A stretch of DNA of 64,000 nucleotides from Butyricicoccus sp. (GCA_017886875.1 JAGHIZ010000069.1:62001-126000); one strand, 5' to 3'; positions 9,076 to 17,589 are shown, numbered from the stretch's first letter. Notes: generated by a model from the letters alone, not told the origin. Translations and numbers: made by a program.

Positions 9076-10284
9076 ATGAGTCTTATTGTTCAGAAGTTCG
9101 GTGGAACATCTGTTGCCAACACCGAGCGTATTTTCAATGTAGCAGATATTGCAACATCTGCTTATAAGGCGGGCAATCAAGTAGTAGTAGTTGTATCTGC
9201 TCAAGGTGATACAACAGACGATTTAATTGAAAAGGCAGCTCAAATTAATGACCGCCCATCAAAGCGTGAAATGGACGTACTTTTATCAACTGGTGAAATG
9301 ATTTCTATGTCACTGCTTGCTATGGCAATCCAAAAAATGGGCTATCCTGTTATCTCTCTTACCGGTTGGCAGGCTGGTATTAAAACAGATATAAATTACT
9401 CAGAAGCTCGTATACGTAAGGTGACCGCTGAGCGTATTCGCTCTGAATTAGATAGAAACCGCATTGTCATTGTTGCAGGTTTCCAAGGTATTAACAAACA
9501 GGACGATATCACCACTTTAGGTCGTGGCGGCTCTGATACAACTGCTGTTGCAATCGCTGCTTCACTTGGTGCTGACTTATGTCAGATTTACACAGATGTT
9601 GATGGTGTTTATACAGCTGACCCAAGAATTGTGCCTAATGCTAAAAAGTTATCCACCATCACTTATGATGAAATGTTAGAGCTTGCAAGCCTTGGTGCAC
9701 AAGTGCTTCACAATCGCTCAGTTGAAATGGCTAAGAAATATAATGTTGATTTGGAGGTTGTATCCAGCTTTACCCGCAACGAGGGTACAAAAGTCAAGGA
9801 GGGTTCAAACATGGAGAAAATGAATGTAAGCGGCGTTGCTCGTGACAATAACTGTGCTAGAATTGCGATTATTAACCTGCCTGATGAACCAGGTGTGGCT
9901 TTCCGCACATTTGCACTACTAGCTAAATATAAAATAAATGTTGATATTATTCTACAATCTGTAGGTCAAGACCATAAAAAGTCTATTACTTTTACAATTC
10001 CTCAAAGCAGTGTAGAAGAAACAGAACGTATTCTGCGTGAAAATAAAGACCAACTCGGCTTTGAAGATATCTCTGTTAATACCGCTGTTGCTAAGGTTTC
10101 TATTGTTGGTGCTGGTATGGCATCTAATTCTGGTGTTGCGGCTAAGATGTTTGAAGCTCTGGCTTCTGTTGGTATCAATATCCGTATGATTTCCACTTCT
10201 GAAATTAAAATTTCTGTACTTATCAACGAGGAAGATTCTGAAAAGGCTGTTAAAGCTATCCATGATAAGTTCTTTAATGCATAA
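9076..10284 (+). CDS. lysC: Aspartate kinase with two C-terminal ACT domains
   Basis: Catalyses the first step of the aspartate pathway, phosphorylating aspartate with ATP. The kinase core starts with KFGGTS at residues 7-12 and continues through the LSTGEMIS and GRGGSDTTA motifs; two ACT domains follow after about residue 250. The length of 402 residues is that of the Bacillus aspartokinase II type (alpha subunit). AAGGAGG precedes the start. No riboswitch is visible upstream, unlike the dap operon at the other end of the window, so control here is probably by ACT-domain feedback on the enzyme. Confidence 0.95.
   Translation: MSLIVQKFGGTSVANTERIFNVADIATSAYKAGNQVVVVVSAQGDTTDDLIEKAAQINDRPSKREMDVLLSTGEMISMSLLAMAIQKMGYPVISLTGWQAGIKTDINYSEARIRKVTAERIRSELDRNRIVIVAGFQGINKQDDITTLGRGGSDTTAVAIAASLGADLCQIYTDVDGVYTADPRIVPNAKKLSTITYDEMLELASLGAQVLHNRSVEMAKKYNVDLEVVSSFTRNEGTKVKEGSNMEKMNVSGVARDNNCARIAIINLPDEPGVAFRTFALLAKYKINVDIILQSVGQDHKKSITFTIPQSSVEETERILRENKDQLGFEDISVNTAVAKVSIVGAGMASNSGVAAKMFEALASVGINIRMISTSEIKISVLINEEDSEKAVKAIHDKFFNA
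9811..10284 (+). CDS. Internal in-frame start for an aspartokinase beta subunit
   Basis: Inside lysC an ATG at 9811 is in frame (codon 246) and is preceded at seven bases by AAGGAGGG (9796-9803), a near-perfect ribosome binding site. Translation from it would give a 157-residue protein made only of the two ACT domains. In Bacillus subtilis aspartokinase II the alpha and beta subunits are made from in-phase overlapping genes in just this way. That it is used here is inferred from the binding site and that precedent. Confidence 0.65.
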   Translation: MEKMNVSGVARDNNCARIAIINLPDEPGVAFRTFALLAKYKINVDIILQSVGQDHKKSITFTIPQSSVEETERILRENKDQLGFEDISVNTAVAKVSIVGAGMASNSGVAAKMFEALASVGINIRMISTSEIKISVLINEEDSEKAVKAIHDKFFNA

Positions 10285-10324
10285 AATTACACAGATATCG
10301 TCTGTGACAAAGTGCGATTTTTTC

Positions 10325-10384
10325 GGCGTGTTCCATTGTATGGAGCACGCCATTTGTGTTATAATACAATCTGTGTAATATAAT
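10325..10384 (+). promoter_or_regulatory. Hairpin followed by two TATAAT boxes upstream of the rlmB-like gene
   Basis: An 11-bp stem with one T-G pair (10325-10335 with 10341-10351, 5-base loop) follows lysC. It lacks a T-run on the plus strand, so it is a weak terminator at best. TATAAT occurs at 10360-10365 and again at 10379-10384, the second too close to the start codon to be its own -10. A good -35 is not obvious. Confidence 0.4.
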
Positions 10385-10402
10385 ACGGAGTTGAATAAAT
10401 AT

Positions 10403-11170
10403 ATGTTTGATAAAAAACAGAAAAACAACACTCCACAGCAAGACAATATGCTTATAGAAGGTAGAAATGCTGTAAGTGAACTTATTAAATCTGGTCAGGC
10501 TGTGGATAAGCTGTTTGTAGCTGAGGGTGCACACGGTAGAATGAGTGATGTTATCGCTCTAGCTAAGACAAGAGGCATACCAGTTACAATTTGTGACCGC
10601 CGTAAACTAGACAGCATGAGCCAAACAGGTAACCACCAAGGTGTTATCGCTCAAGCTGCTGCACAGGATTATGTTTCTTTAGATGAGCTTTTTGAACGTG
10701 CAGAACAAAAAGGTGAAAAACCTCTATTTGTTATCTGTGATGGCTTGGAAGACCCTCATAATTTAGGTGCTATTGTCCGTTCTGCTGAGGCTGCGGGTGC
10801 TCATGGAATTATTATTCCTAAACGTAGAGCAGTGGGATTAACAGGTATTGTTGCAAGAGCATCTGCTGGTGCACTTTCACATATGCCTGTTCATAAAGCT
10901 ACAAACCTTTCAAGCACCATTGATGAAATAAAAAAACGTGGTGTTTGGGTTTATGGTGCTGAGGCTGATGGTACAGTTGACCTTTATAAAGCTGATTTTG
11001 CAGATGCAACTGCTATTGTTATCGGTTCAGAGGGTAGCGGCATAAGTCGCTTAATCCGTGAAAAATGCGATTTTATTGTTAGCATTCCAATGCGTGGACA
11101 GGTTAACTCATTAAATGCATCAAATGCAGCTGCTATTTTACTTTATGAAGCTGTTCGCCGCAGAATTTAA
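10403..11170 (+). CDS. 23S rRNA 2'-O-methyltransferase, RlmB/TrmH (SpoU) family
   Basis: The protein has an N-terminal substrate-binding subdomain (starting LIEGRNAVSELI) and a knotted SpoU methyltransferase domain with the three family motifs: DPHNLGAIVRSAEAAGA, VIGSEGSGISRL and IPMRGQVNSLNASNAAAI. Members transfer a methyl group from S-adenosylmethionine to a ribose in 23S rRNA (G2251 for RlmB). I use the ATG at 10403; a TTG at 10391 lies directly against the binding site ACGGAG. Length is 255 residues. A second TrmH-family gene occurs at 32,791. The exact target nucleotide is not certain. Confidence 0.88.
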   Translation: MFDKKQKNNTPQQDNMLIEGRNAVSELIKSGQAVDKLFVAEGAHGRMSDVIALAKTRGIPVTICDRRKLDSMSQTGNHQGVIAQAAAQDYVSLDELFERAEQKGEKPLFVICDGLEDPHNLGAIVRSAEAAGAHGIIIPKRRAVGLTGIVARASAGALSHMPVHKATNLSSTIDEIKKRGVWVYGAEADGTVDLYKADFADATAIVIGSEGSGISRLIREKCDFIVSIPMRGQVNSLNASNAAAILLYEAVRRRI

Positions 11171-11190
11171 TTTAAAAGGAGGATTTTGAT

Positions 11191-13452
11191 ATGAGCGATA
11201 AGTTAATCGACACTCAAGAGCTTAATGATATACGTCGTATGCTCGGTGAAGAACCAAACGAAGATAATTTATCAAATATTCCGACTGTAGAGAAAAATAA
11301 TACAGATTCATTTGATTTAAATGATATTTTAGCTGAGGTAAGCGGTGTTGTTGACCAAACTAAAAAAAGCACAAGTTCATCTTCACCATCTCAGCGTTCT
11401 CAGCGTGTTAAAACCAGAATGTCAGGCGGTACAGCTAATATTCCTCGTATAACTGGTACTATTCAGCCTGGAACTGGCAGAATTTCAACTGGTACAGGTC
11501 GTATTCCAAAGGTAAACGGCAGAGTTAGCAGCGACAGCGGTCGTGTATCTCAGTCAACAGGTCGATTTTCTCAGGCAAGCCAGAGAATACCTCGCATTCC
11601 TGGTGTAGACCCTATGGAAGTTGAGATGAATATGCGTAAAATGGCTGATGAGCAAGCAAGACACCTAAAACAACTTGCAACTGAAGCCGCTGAAGAACAG
11701 GAAAGAGAACGCAGAATGTCCCGAAAAGAGCGTAGAAAGCTTGAAAAAGAGCGTCGCATGGAAAATGAACGTATGCTCGATAAAGAGGACGAAATCGAAA
11801 TCCGTAATCCTAGAGAGGCTCTTAAGTATTGCAGACGTAGAGCAAAAAACCTTGCAAGACGCAGTTTGTTGGTTTTTATCTTAGCGGTTATAGCAATATA
11901 TATAACAGTGGCTAGTGGTATGGGGCTTCCTCTGCCATCTATGTTAAAATATGCTGAGCATACATTCCTTACTGTTATGACTATGATGCTTCTTGAATTT
12001 TTTGCAATGTTTATCGGTTTGGATATTGTGGGAAATGGTATCTACAATCTTTTAAAGGGTAGACCAGATAGAAGTACACTGGTTGTTTTCTCTTTGGTAG
12101 CTTCTCTACTTCATGGTATGACAATCATTTTATTTAAAAATAACGCTTGGATGCCTTATTGTGCTGTAAGTATGGTTTTATTATTTGCTCAAATGCAAGA
12201 AGAAAAGTCGCTTATGTCAGGTCGTTATCGTGCTTATAAAGCCGCAGCTCTTGGAGACCGTCCAACAGGTATTTATGCACATTCAGACACTAAAGATAGA
12301 ACTCGTCGTGCAGTTAAATACCGTATGCATAGCGTTGATAACTTTTTAAGAGAAATGGAACGCACAGATACTGTGCAAGTTTTTGAAAGAATTTATACAC
12401 CTATTGCAATTTTAGCTTCTATAGCTTTTTCTGTTATGGCTGCAGTAGCTGCAAAAGATTGGGTTCGTTTCTTCTGGGCTTTCTCTGCTATTATGTCTAT
12501 ATCTGCACCACTTGGTATATTATGTTCATTCGGAACATCTTACAAAAATATATCAAGAAAGTTACTTTCAGAAGGTGCTGCCATAGCGGGTGCTAATCAT
12601 GCACAGCATCTTTGCAAAACTAGACAGGCTGTTATGCGTGACTCAGATTTTTACCCAGCTGGTTCTATTGTTATAGATGAAATTAAAAACTATGGTAACT
12701 ATACAACAGAAAAGCTTTTAGCTTATGCGTCTTCTGTAACTGCCAATAATAATCTTGAAATAGGTCGAGTGCTTGCAGAGGCACTTCGTGAACAGTTTGG
12801 TAGACCAGTAAAGGCAAATAATATTGTGTATTATGAGTCTGGCGGCATGTCTGCTGATATTGGTACAGATAATGTTATGGTTGGTACAGCGGCATTCTTA
12901 AGCAAGCTTGGTATTAGTCAGCCTGATGAATACACTATTTCTAACAGTGTTTATGTTGTTATTAATAGCCAGATTGCAGGTGAAATAGTTATGAGCTATC
13001 ACCCAACTGCACAAACATATGGTGCAATTCATACCATGACTAGAGTAAAAAAATATCCTGTTATATCTGCTCAAGATTTCAATATTTCTCCTGCTATGGT
13101 TGAAAGTATGTTTGAAGTTAAAAAAGGTGAAGTTGGCTCAATAGATGCACAGCGTATTGATGAAGTAAATAATATTAAATATGTTCAAAATGACAAAGTA
13201 AGTGCACTTCTTTCAAAAGATGGTGCTATGCCTTTTGCGATTGTGCTTCAATCTGCCGAGCGTTTAGTAACTTCATTAAAAGCAAATTTATTTATTGGTA
13301 CTGTCGCTGGTATCGCAGGTATGCTCTTAATGTTTTATTTAACATATAAGGGTGCTGCTGAGGCGGTTGAACCTAAAAATGTGCTTATTTATTTACTGCT
13401 TTGGTACCTGCCAACTTTTGCTGTAAACACTTCAACAAAAATTAGTTATTAA
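11191..13452 (+). CDS. Eight-helix membrane protein resembling a catalytically dead P1B-type ATPase
   Basis: No named family was recognised at first sight. The 753 residues comprise a cytoplasmic low-complexity N-terminus (1-220) with a regular heptad repeat at 94-134, then membrane helices at about 226-248, 253-277, 298-318, 323-340, 403-421, 427-448, 700-722 and 728-748. That 4+2+2 pattern, the SAP at 438-440 in the place of the ion-binding CPC, and segments at 562-570 (VMVGTAAFL) and 587-599 (VYVVINSQIAGEI) all align by eye with heavy-metal P-type ATPases. The phosphorylation motif DKTGT is replaced (RDSDFYPAG, 483-491), TGDN by SAQDF (626-630), GDGxND is absent and the actuator loop is only about 60 residues. 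It therefore looks like a pseudo-enzyme. GGAGG precedes the ATG. Confidence 0.6.
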   Translation: MSDKLIDTQELNDIRRMLGEEPNEDNLSNIPTVEKNNTDSFDLNDILAEVSGVVDQTKKSTSSSSPSQRSQRVKTRMSGGTANIPRITGTIQPGTGRISTGTGRIPKVNGRVSSDSGRVSQSTGRFSQASQRIPRIPGVDPMEVEMNMRKMADEQARHLKQLATEAAEEQERERRMSRKERRKLEKERRMENERMLDKEDEIEIRNPREALKYCRRRAKNLARRSLLVFILAVIAIYITVASGMGLPLPSMLKYAEHTFLTVMTMMLLEFFAMFIGLDIVGNGIYNLLKGRPDRSTLVVFSLVASLLHGMTIILFKNNAWMPYCAVSMVLLFAQMQEEKSLMSGRYRAYKAAALGDRPTGIYAHSDTKDRTRRAVKYRMHSVDNFLREMERTDTVQVFERIYTPIAILASIAFSVMAAVAAKDWVRFFWAFSAIMSISAPLGILCSFGTSYKNISRKLLSEGAAIAGANHAQHLCKTRQAVMRDSDFYPAGSIVIDEIKNYGNYTTEKLLAYASSVTANNNLEIGRVLAEALREQFGRPVKANNIVYYESGGMSADIGTDNVMVGTAAFLSKLGISQPDEYTISNSVYVVINSQIAGEIVMSYHPTAQTYGAIHTMTRVKKYPVISAQDFNISPAMVESMFEVKKGEVGSIDAQRIDEVNNIKYVQNDKVSALLSKDGAMPFAIVLQSAERLVTSLKANLFIGTVAGIAGMLLMFYLTYKGAAEAVEPKNVLIYLLLWYLPTFAVNTSTKISY
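11470..11592 (+). repeat. Six-fold heptad repeat xxxGR[IVF][SP] in the membrane protein
   Basis: Arginines fall at residues 97, 104, 111, 118, 125 and 132, exactly seven apart, each normally preceded by glycine and followed by I/V/F then S/P (for example TGTGRIP, SDSGRVS, QSTGRFS). This corresponds to a diverged 21-bp tandem DNA repeat. The segment has the composition of a disordered tail that could bind nucleic acid, lipid or a partner. Confidence 0.85.
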
Positions 13453-13468
13453 AAAATAAAATTTTTAG

Positions 13469-13508
13469 TCCACTGAAAAACTGTGAAAATGTTTTCAGTG
13501 GATTTTTT
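13469..13508 (+). terminator. Intrinsic terminator after the P-type-ATPase-like gene
   Basis: A perfect 11-bp stem (13469-13479 with 13492-13502) is followed directly by six T residues. Confidence 0.92.
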
Positions 13509-13599
13509 ATACTTTTTTTGCTCTTTAGTCGTATTGCTGTAAAAAAACATAGCTTTTTGCGAAAAATTTTACTTATTGTTAAGATACACAAAATAATAT

Positions 13600-13628
13600 T
13601 TGCAATTAGCGTGAATATAGTGTATAAT
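13600..13628 (+). promoter_or_regulatory. Sigma-A promoter for the EF-G-like gene
   Basis: TTGCAA (13600-13605) and TATAAT (13623-13628) are 17 bases apart. The 70-base leader that follows contains a short hairpin, CTAAAGCA/TGCTTTAG at 13647-13667, before the GGAG and start codon. Confidence 0.75.
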
Positions 13629-13704
13629 AACAAACATAGAGAGAGCCTAAAGCAAAAACTGCTTTAGAGCGTCTTATACAATGACAAGCAGGAGCGTGTG
13701 AAAT

Positions 13705-15783
13705 ATGGCAACATATCCAGTTAATGAGTTGAGAAATGTCTGCGTGATGGGACACGGTGGCGACGGTAAGACCTCCCTTGTTGAGAGCCTACTGTTCACC
13801 GCTGGCATGATTGAAAGAGAAGGCAAAGTGCCTGAAGGAAATACTGTTTGTGATTTCGACGCAGAAGAAATTAAACGTCAATTTTCAATTTCTACAGCTG
13901 TTGCACCTATTGAGTGGGAAGGCTGTAAAATAAATCTATTAGATACCCCAGGTTTCTTCGATTTTGAGTCTGAAGTGCGTCATGCACTTAGAGTTTGTGA
14001 CTCTGCTCTTATTGTTGCAACTGGTAAAGCAGGTCCAGGAGTTGGCACTGAAAAGGCTTGGAAACGTGCAGCGGAAAAAAATATGCCTCGCATGTTCTAT
14101 ATATCCAAAATTGATGAGGAAAATTCCGATTATTACACAGCATTACATAAATTACAAAAACAGTTTGGTGTGTCTGTCTGCCCAATAGTTGTGCCAATTT
14201 TTGAAGGTAATCGTGATACAGTTGGTATTGTTGACTGTGTAATTCGTAAGGCTTACAAAATGGACGGTACTACTCGTGTGGAAATTCCTATTCCTGAAAA
14301 TATGGTTGAGCGTATCAACCAGCACCGTGCAGCTCTTTGTGAAAACGTTGCAGAGCTGTCAGAGGAGCTTATGGAACGTTATTTTGCAGGTGAGGAATTC
14401 TCAGATGAAGAACTAATTGCAGGTATTCGCCAAGGTGTTCGTGACCTTGTTATTGCACCTGTATTCTGTGGTACAGCGGCTACTGGTATCGGTTCTTATG
14501 CTATGCTAAAGGGTATTGCTGATTATATGCCATCACCTGATGAGTCACCAGTTCAAGTTTGTGAAGATGAAAAGGGCGAGCTTGTTGAAATTAGCTGTTC
14601 ACCTAATGGTTCTACATGTGCATATATCTTTAAAACAATCGCTGACCAATACGGTAGATTTTCATATTTTAAAGTTATGTCTGGTACTGTTACCAAGGAT
14701 ATGACTTTAGTTAATAAACGTGCTGATGCAAATGAAAAACTAGCTCATATTTACAGCGTTTGCGGTAAAAAGACTAAAGAAGTTGATGAAATCGGTTGTG
14801 GTGACATTGGTGCAGTAGCTAAACTTATTACAACTAAAACCGATGATACATTATCAATGTCAGTGCGTAAGGTTAGCTTAGAAGGCGTTGAAATTCCTAA
14901 GCCTTGCTATACACAGGGTATTGAGCCAACTTCTAAAAATAATGAAGAAAAAATGTCTACAGGTCTTGCAAAGCTCAAAGATGAAGACCCAAGCTTTGAA
15001 ACTCATTATGATACTGAAACAAAGCAGATGCTAATTTCTGGTGCAGGTGATATTCATCTTGATGTTATCTGTTCTAAGCTTAAAAATAAATTTGGTGTGG
15101 AAGTTAAACTTTCTAAACCTATTATTCCATATCGTGAAAAAATCCGTAAAAAGGTTTCTGTTGAAGGTAAACACAAGAAACAATCTGGTGGACATGGTCA
15201 ATATGGTCATGTAAAAATGGACTTTGAACCATATGCTGAGGGTGATTATGCATTTGCAGAAAAAATCTTTGGAGGCTCTGTTCCAAAGAATTTCCACCCA
15301 GCAGTAGATAAAGGTATCCGTGAAGCTATGGAACATGGTGTTCTAGCTGGTTATCCAATGGTAGGATTAAAGGCTACTTTAACAGATGGCTCTTATCATG
15401 ATGTTGACTCTAATGAGCTTTCATTTAAAATGGCTGCAAAACTCGCTTATAAAGCAGGTATACCACAGGCTTCTCCTGTGCTGTTAGAGCCTATTTGCTC
15501 TATGAAGGTTATTATTCCAGACCAGTACATGGGTGATGTTATTGGTGATTTAAATAAGCGTAGAGGTCGTATTATGGGAATGAACCCAACACAGGACGGC
15601 TGTCAAGAAATTCTTGCTGAAGTCCCTATGGCTGAAACATCAGATTATGCTATAACACTTCGCTCTATGACTCAAGGTCGTGGTGCATTTGAGTCTGAAT
15701 TCGAGCGTTATGATGAAGCACCTCCAATGGTTCAGGAAAAAGTAATTGCAGATAATAAGGCTAGACTTGAAGCACTAGATTAA
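13705..15783 (+). CDS. Elongation factor G-like GTPase (EF-G2 type)
   Basis: A 692-residue translational GTPase with the domain order of EF-G: G domain, domain II, and domains III-V. The P-loop reads GHGGDGKTS (16-24) rather than the GHIDAGKTT of canonical EF-G, DTPG is at 80-83, and the guanine-specificity motif is SKID (134-137) in place of NKxD. These features mark the EF-G-like paralogue that many bacteria carry beside the main factor; its role in ribosome translocation or recycling is not settled. The main fusA is not in this window. It is transcribed alone, between a promoter and a terminator. Confidence 0.88.
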   Translation: MATYPVNELRNVCVMGHGGDGKTSLVESLLFTAGMIEREGKVPEGNTVCDFDAEEIKRQFSISTAVAPIEWEGCKINLLDTPGFFDFESEVRHALRVCDSALIVATGKAGPGVGTEKAWKRAAEKNMPRMFYISKIDEENSDYYTALHKLQKQFGVSVCPIVVPIFEGNRDTVGIVDCVIRKAYKMDGTTRVEIPIPENMVERINQHRAALCENVAELSEELMERYFAGEEFSDEELIAGIRQGVRDLVIAPVFCGTAATGIGSYAMLKGIADYMPSPDESPVQVCEDEKGELVEISCSPNGSTCAYIFKTIADQYGRFSYFKVMSGTVTKDMTLVNKRADANEKLAHIYSVCGKKTKEVDEIGCGDIGAVAKLITTKTDDTLSMSVRKVSLEGVEIPKPCYTQGIEPTSKNNEEKMSTGLAKLKDEDPSFETHYDTETKQMLISGAGDIHLDVICSKLKNKFGVEVKLSKPIIPYREKIRKKVSVEGKHKKQSGGHGQYGHVKMDFEPYAEGDYAFAEKIFGGSVPKNFHPAVDKGIREAMEHGVLAGYPMVGLKATLTDGSYHDVDSNELSFKMAAKLAYKAGIPQASPVLLEPICSMKVIIPDQYMGDVIGDLNKRRGRIMGMNPTQDGCQEILAEVPMAETSDYAITLRSMTQGRGAFESEFERYDEAPPMVQEKVIADNKARLEALD

Positions 15784-15819
15784 GACCACTTCTGCTTGTT
15801 TGCATTGTAATAAAGAAGG

Positions 15820-15846
15820 GACACTTCCATTTGGAAGTGTCTTTTC
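15820..15846 (+). terminator. Terminator after the EF-G-like gene
   Basis: A perfect 9-bp stem GACACTTCC/GGAAGTGTC (15820-15828 and 15833-15841) with an ATTT loop is followed by TTTTCT. Confidence 0.88.
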
Positions 15847-15871
15847 TAATCAAATATTTTAGTTCTAAATG

Positions 15872-15922
15872 TCAAACGTTCTACATATTATTTAATATGT
15901 GATACTACGGGAGGACGTTTGA
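15872..15922 (+). promoter_or_regulatory. Leader stem that overlaps the ribosome binding site of the DUF4830 gene
   Basis: TCAAACGTTC (15872-15881) can pair with GGACGTTTGA (15913-15922), ten base pairs with one T-G. It encloses a second perfect repeat, ACATATTA/TAATATGT (15883-15890 and 15893-15900). The right arm covers the end of the GGGAGG ribosome binding site (15909-15914), so folding should hinder translation. It could also act as a DNA operator. Confidence 0.45.
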
Positions 15923-15924
15923 TC

Positions 15925-16410
15925 ATGATAGTTTGTGTTACTAAGCTTAATTTAAAAAAAGCTGCTGTTGGCGTAGTTATATTAGCAGCTGTTATTCTAG
16001 GAGTATCAACTCTTAGAGGACAAGATGAGATTTTACAATCGGTAAGCACAGCAAGTGCTGTTTCACTTGATGAAAAATTGGATAGTATAGAAAAGCAAGT
16101 TAGTTTGTTAAAAGGTTTTGGCGTTGAAGTAGATGAAAAACCCATAACTCAAACAGAGGTACAAATACCTAATGAGTTTGATGAAACATATTTAAATTAT
16201 AATGAGCTACAAAAACAGCAAGGCTTAGACCTAGAAAAGTATAAAGGTAAGCGGGCTATGCTTTATGTTTATCGAGTGAAAAATGATGAAAGCGGAACGC
16301 AAAATGTGACTGCAAGTATAGTAACTTATAAAGATAAGCTTATTGCAGCAGACGTTTGTGTGCCTGAACAAAATGGACTTTTACGACCGATTATAAATAA
16401 TGAATTATAA
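15925..16410 (+). CDS. DUF4830-family membrane-anchored protein
   Basis: A 161-residue protein with one N-terminal membrane helix (about residues 12-29) and an extracytoplasmic C-terminal domain. The pattern LLKGFGVEV, then IPNEFDETYLNYNELQKQQG, then DLEKYKG, matches what I know of the DUF4830 domain found in Clostridia. Function is unknown. The ATG at 15925 is ten bases after GGGAGG; an in-frame TTG at 15919 is four bases after it and cannot be excluded. It stands alone between two terminators. Confidence 0.7.
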   Translation: MIVCVTKLNLKKAAVGVVILAAVILGVSTLRGQDEILQSVSTASAVSLDEKLDSIEKQVSLLKGFGVEVDEKPITQTEVQIPNEFDETYLNYNELQKQQGLDLEKYKGKRAMLYVYRVKNDESGTQNVTASIVTYKDKLIAADVCVPEQNGLLRPIINNEL

Positions 16411-16455
16411 TTAGCAAGTACATAAATTATTTTTAGTATTAAAATAACACAAAAA

Positions 16456-16499
16456 AGCAGTTTTATGGTTAGTTTGCACTATGAAACTGCTCTTTTTTT
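16456..16499 (+). terminator. Terminator after the DUF4830 gene
   Basis: A 13-bp stem with two wobble pairs (16456-16468 with 16479-16491) is followed by a C and seven T residues. Confidence 0.88.
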
Positions 16500-16637
16500 A
16501 CTTAAAAGAATAAAAGGAAAAATTCACTAATGATAGCCTAAGATAAAGCTTTTTTTTGGTTTTTTTAGCTATACCTATTGTGCAAATTGCGAAAAAGTGT
16601 TACTCTATATTTATCTAGTATGGACGGGAGGAATAAA

Positions 16638-17384
16638 ATGGCAAAGGAGCGTCTTGATAAAGCACTTGCGTCTGTAGGGTGTGGCAGCCGCAAAGAAGTC
16701 GGATTTATTATAAAATCGGGCAGAGTTGCGGTGAACGGTCAAATTGTAAAAGACCCTTCGGTTCGTGTAACCCCTTCAGAGGACAAGCTAACTTTAGATG
16801 GTAAAGACCTTCGCTGGAAAATTGGACGCTATTATATGCTTAATAAACCACCAGATTTAGTTTCTGCATGTGTGGATAATTTGCATGAAACTGTGCTTTC
16901 AGTGTTTCCACAATCACAAAGGCGTGGACTTTTTCCAGTAGGTAGACTTGATAAAAATACAGAAGGTTTGCTTATTATCACTGATGACGGTGGTTTTTGT
17001 CATGCACTTATGTCCCCAAAACGTCATGTAAGTAAAGTTTATGAGGCTTTAGTGGAGGGAAAGTTCGACTTAAATGCACAGGAAAAATTTAAAAAAGGGC
17101 TTGTACTTGCAGATGATACAGCATGTCTTCCAGCAGAGCTTGTTGTTTTAGGTGAGGAAAACGGTTTAACTAAAATAAGAGTTACTTTGCATGAGGGAAA
17201 ACATCATCAGGTAAAACGTATGGTCGCAGCTGTTGGCGGTCATGTCGAGTATTTAAAGCGTATTTCAGTAGGTGGTTTAAAACTCGATGAAACACTTAAA
17301 ATAGGTGAGTATAGGGAACTTACAGATGATGAAGTTAACATGCTGAAAAATGAAGCTAAAGCAAATGTTACAAACAAAAAATGA
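16638..17384 (+). CDS. 16S/23S rRNA pseudouridine synthase, RsuA/RluB family
   Basis: Isomerises a uridine in rRNA to pseudouridine. An S4 RNA-binding domain occupies about residues 1-48, followed by the catalytic domain with the family motif GRLDKNTEGLLI, whose aspartate is the nucleophile, and the C-terminal KVYEALV and HHQVKRM motifs. It has 248 residues. The ATG at 16638 is preceded by GGGAGG (16625-16630); the longer frame upstream runs into the leader. Which uridine it modifies cannot be told. The 230 bases upstream hold only the previous terminator and AT-rich sequence with no clear promoter. Confidence 0.9.
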   Translation: MAKERLDKALASVGCGSRKEVGFIIKSGRVAVNGQIVKDPSVRVTPSEDKLTLDGKDLRWKIGRYYMLNKPPDLVSACVDNLHETVLSVFPQSQRRGLFPVGRLDKNTEGLLIITDDGGFCHALMSPKRHVSKVYEALVEGKFDLNAQEKFKKGLVLADDTACLPAELVVLGEENGLTKIRVTLHEGKHHQVKRMVAAVGGHVEYLKRISVGGLKLDETLKIGEYRELTDDEVNMLKNEAKANVTNKK

Positions 17385-17453
17385 GCATATAAAATTTATT
17401 TGTAAAAAAAATCAAAAAAACTTAAAAAATATATACAAAAATTAAAAAACTTG

Positions 17454-17510
17454 TGGTATAATTTTTACAAATGACAGAATAAAGTTTTGACATCTTGTGC
17501 AAAATGTCAA
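17454..17510 (+). promoter_or_regulatory. Extended -10 promoter and inverted repeat upstream of the CdaR-like gene
   Basis: TGGTATAAT (17454-17462) is an extended -10 box with only a poor -35 (TATACA at 17432-17437, 19 bases away). A perfect 7-bp repeat TTGACAT/ATGTCAA (17487-17493 and 17504-17510) lies just after the predicted start of transcription and could be an operator for the regulator itself. Confidence 0.5.
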
Positions 17511-17589
17511 ATAAATCTAATATCCGTCTTTTATATATGATGGGGATTAAAAAGTTTTTTTAATAAACTTGAAAGGAAAGGTGACTCAA

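Noticed and set aside
16530..16575. A second terminator before the pseudouridine synthase (T8-GG-T7 tract)
   Set aside because: Only a bulged ATAGC/GCTAT pairing encloses the T-runs; there is no stable hairpin directly before them.
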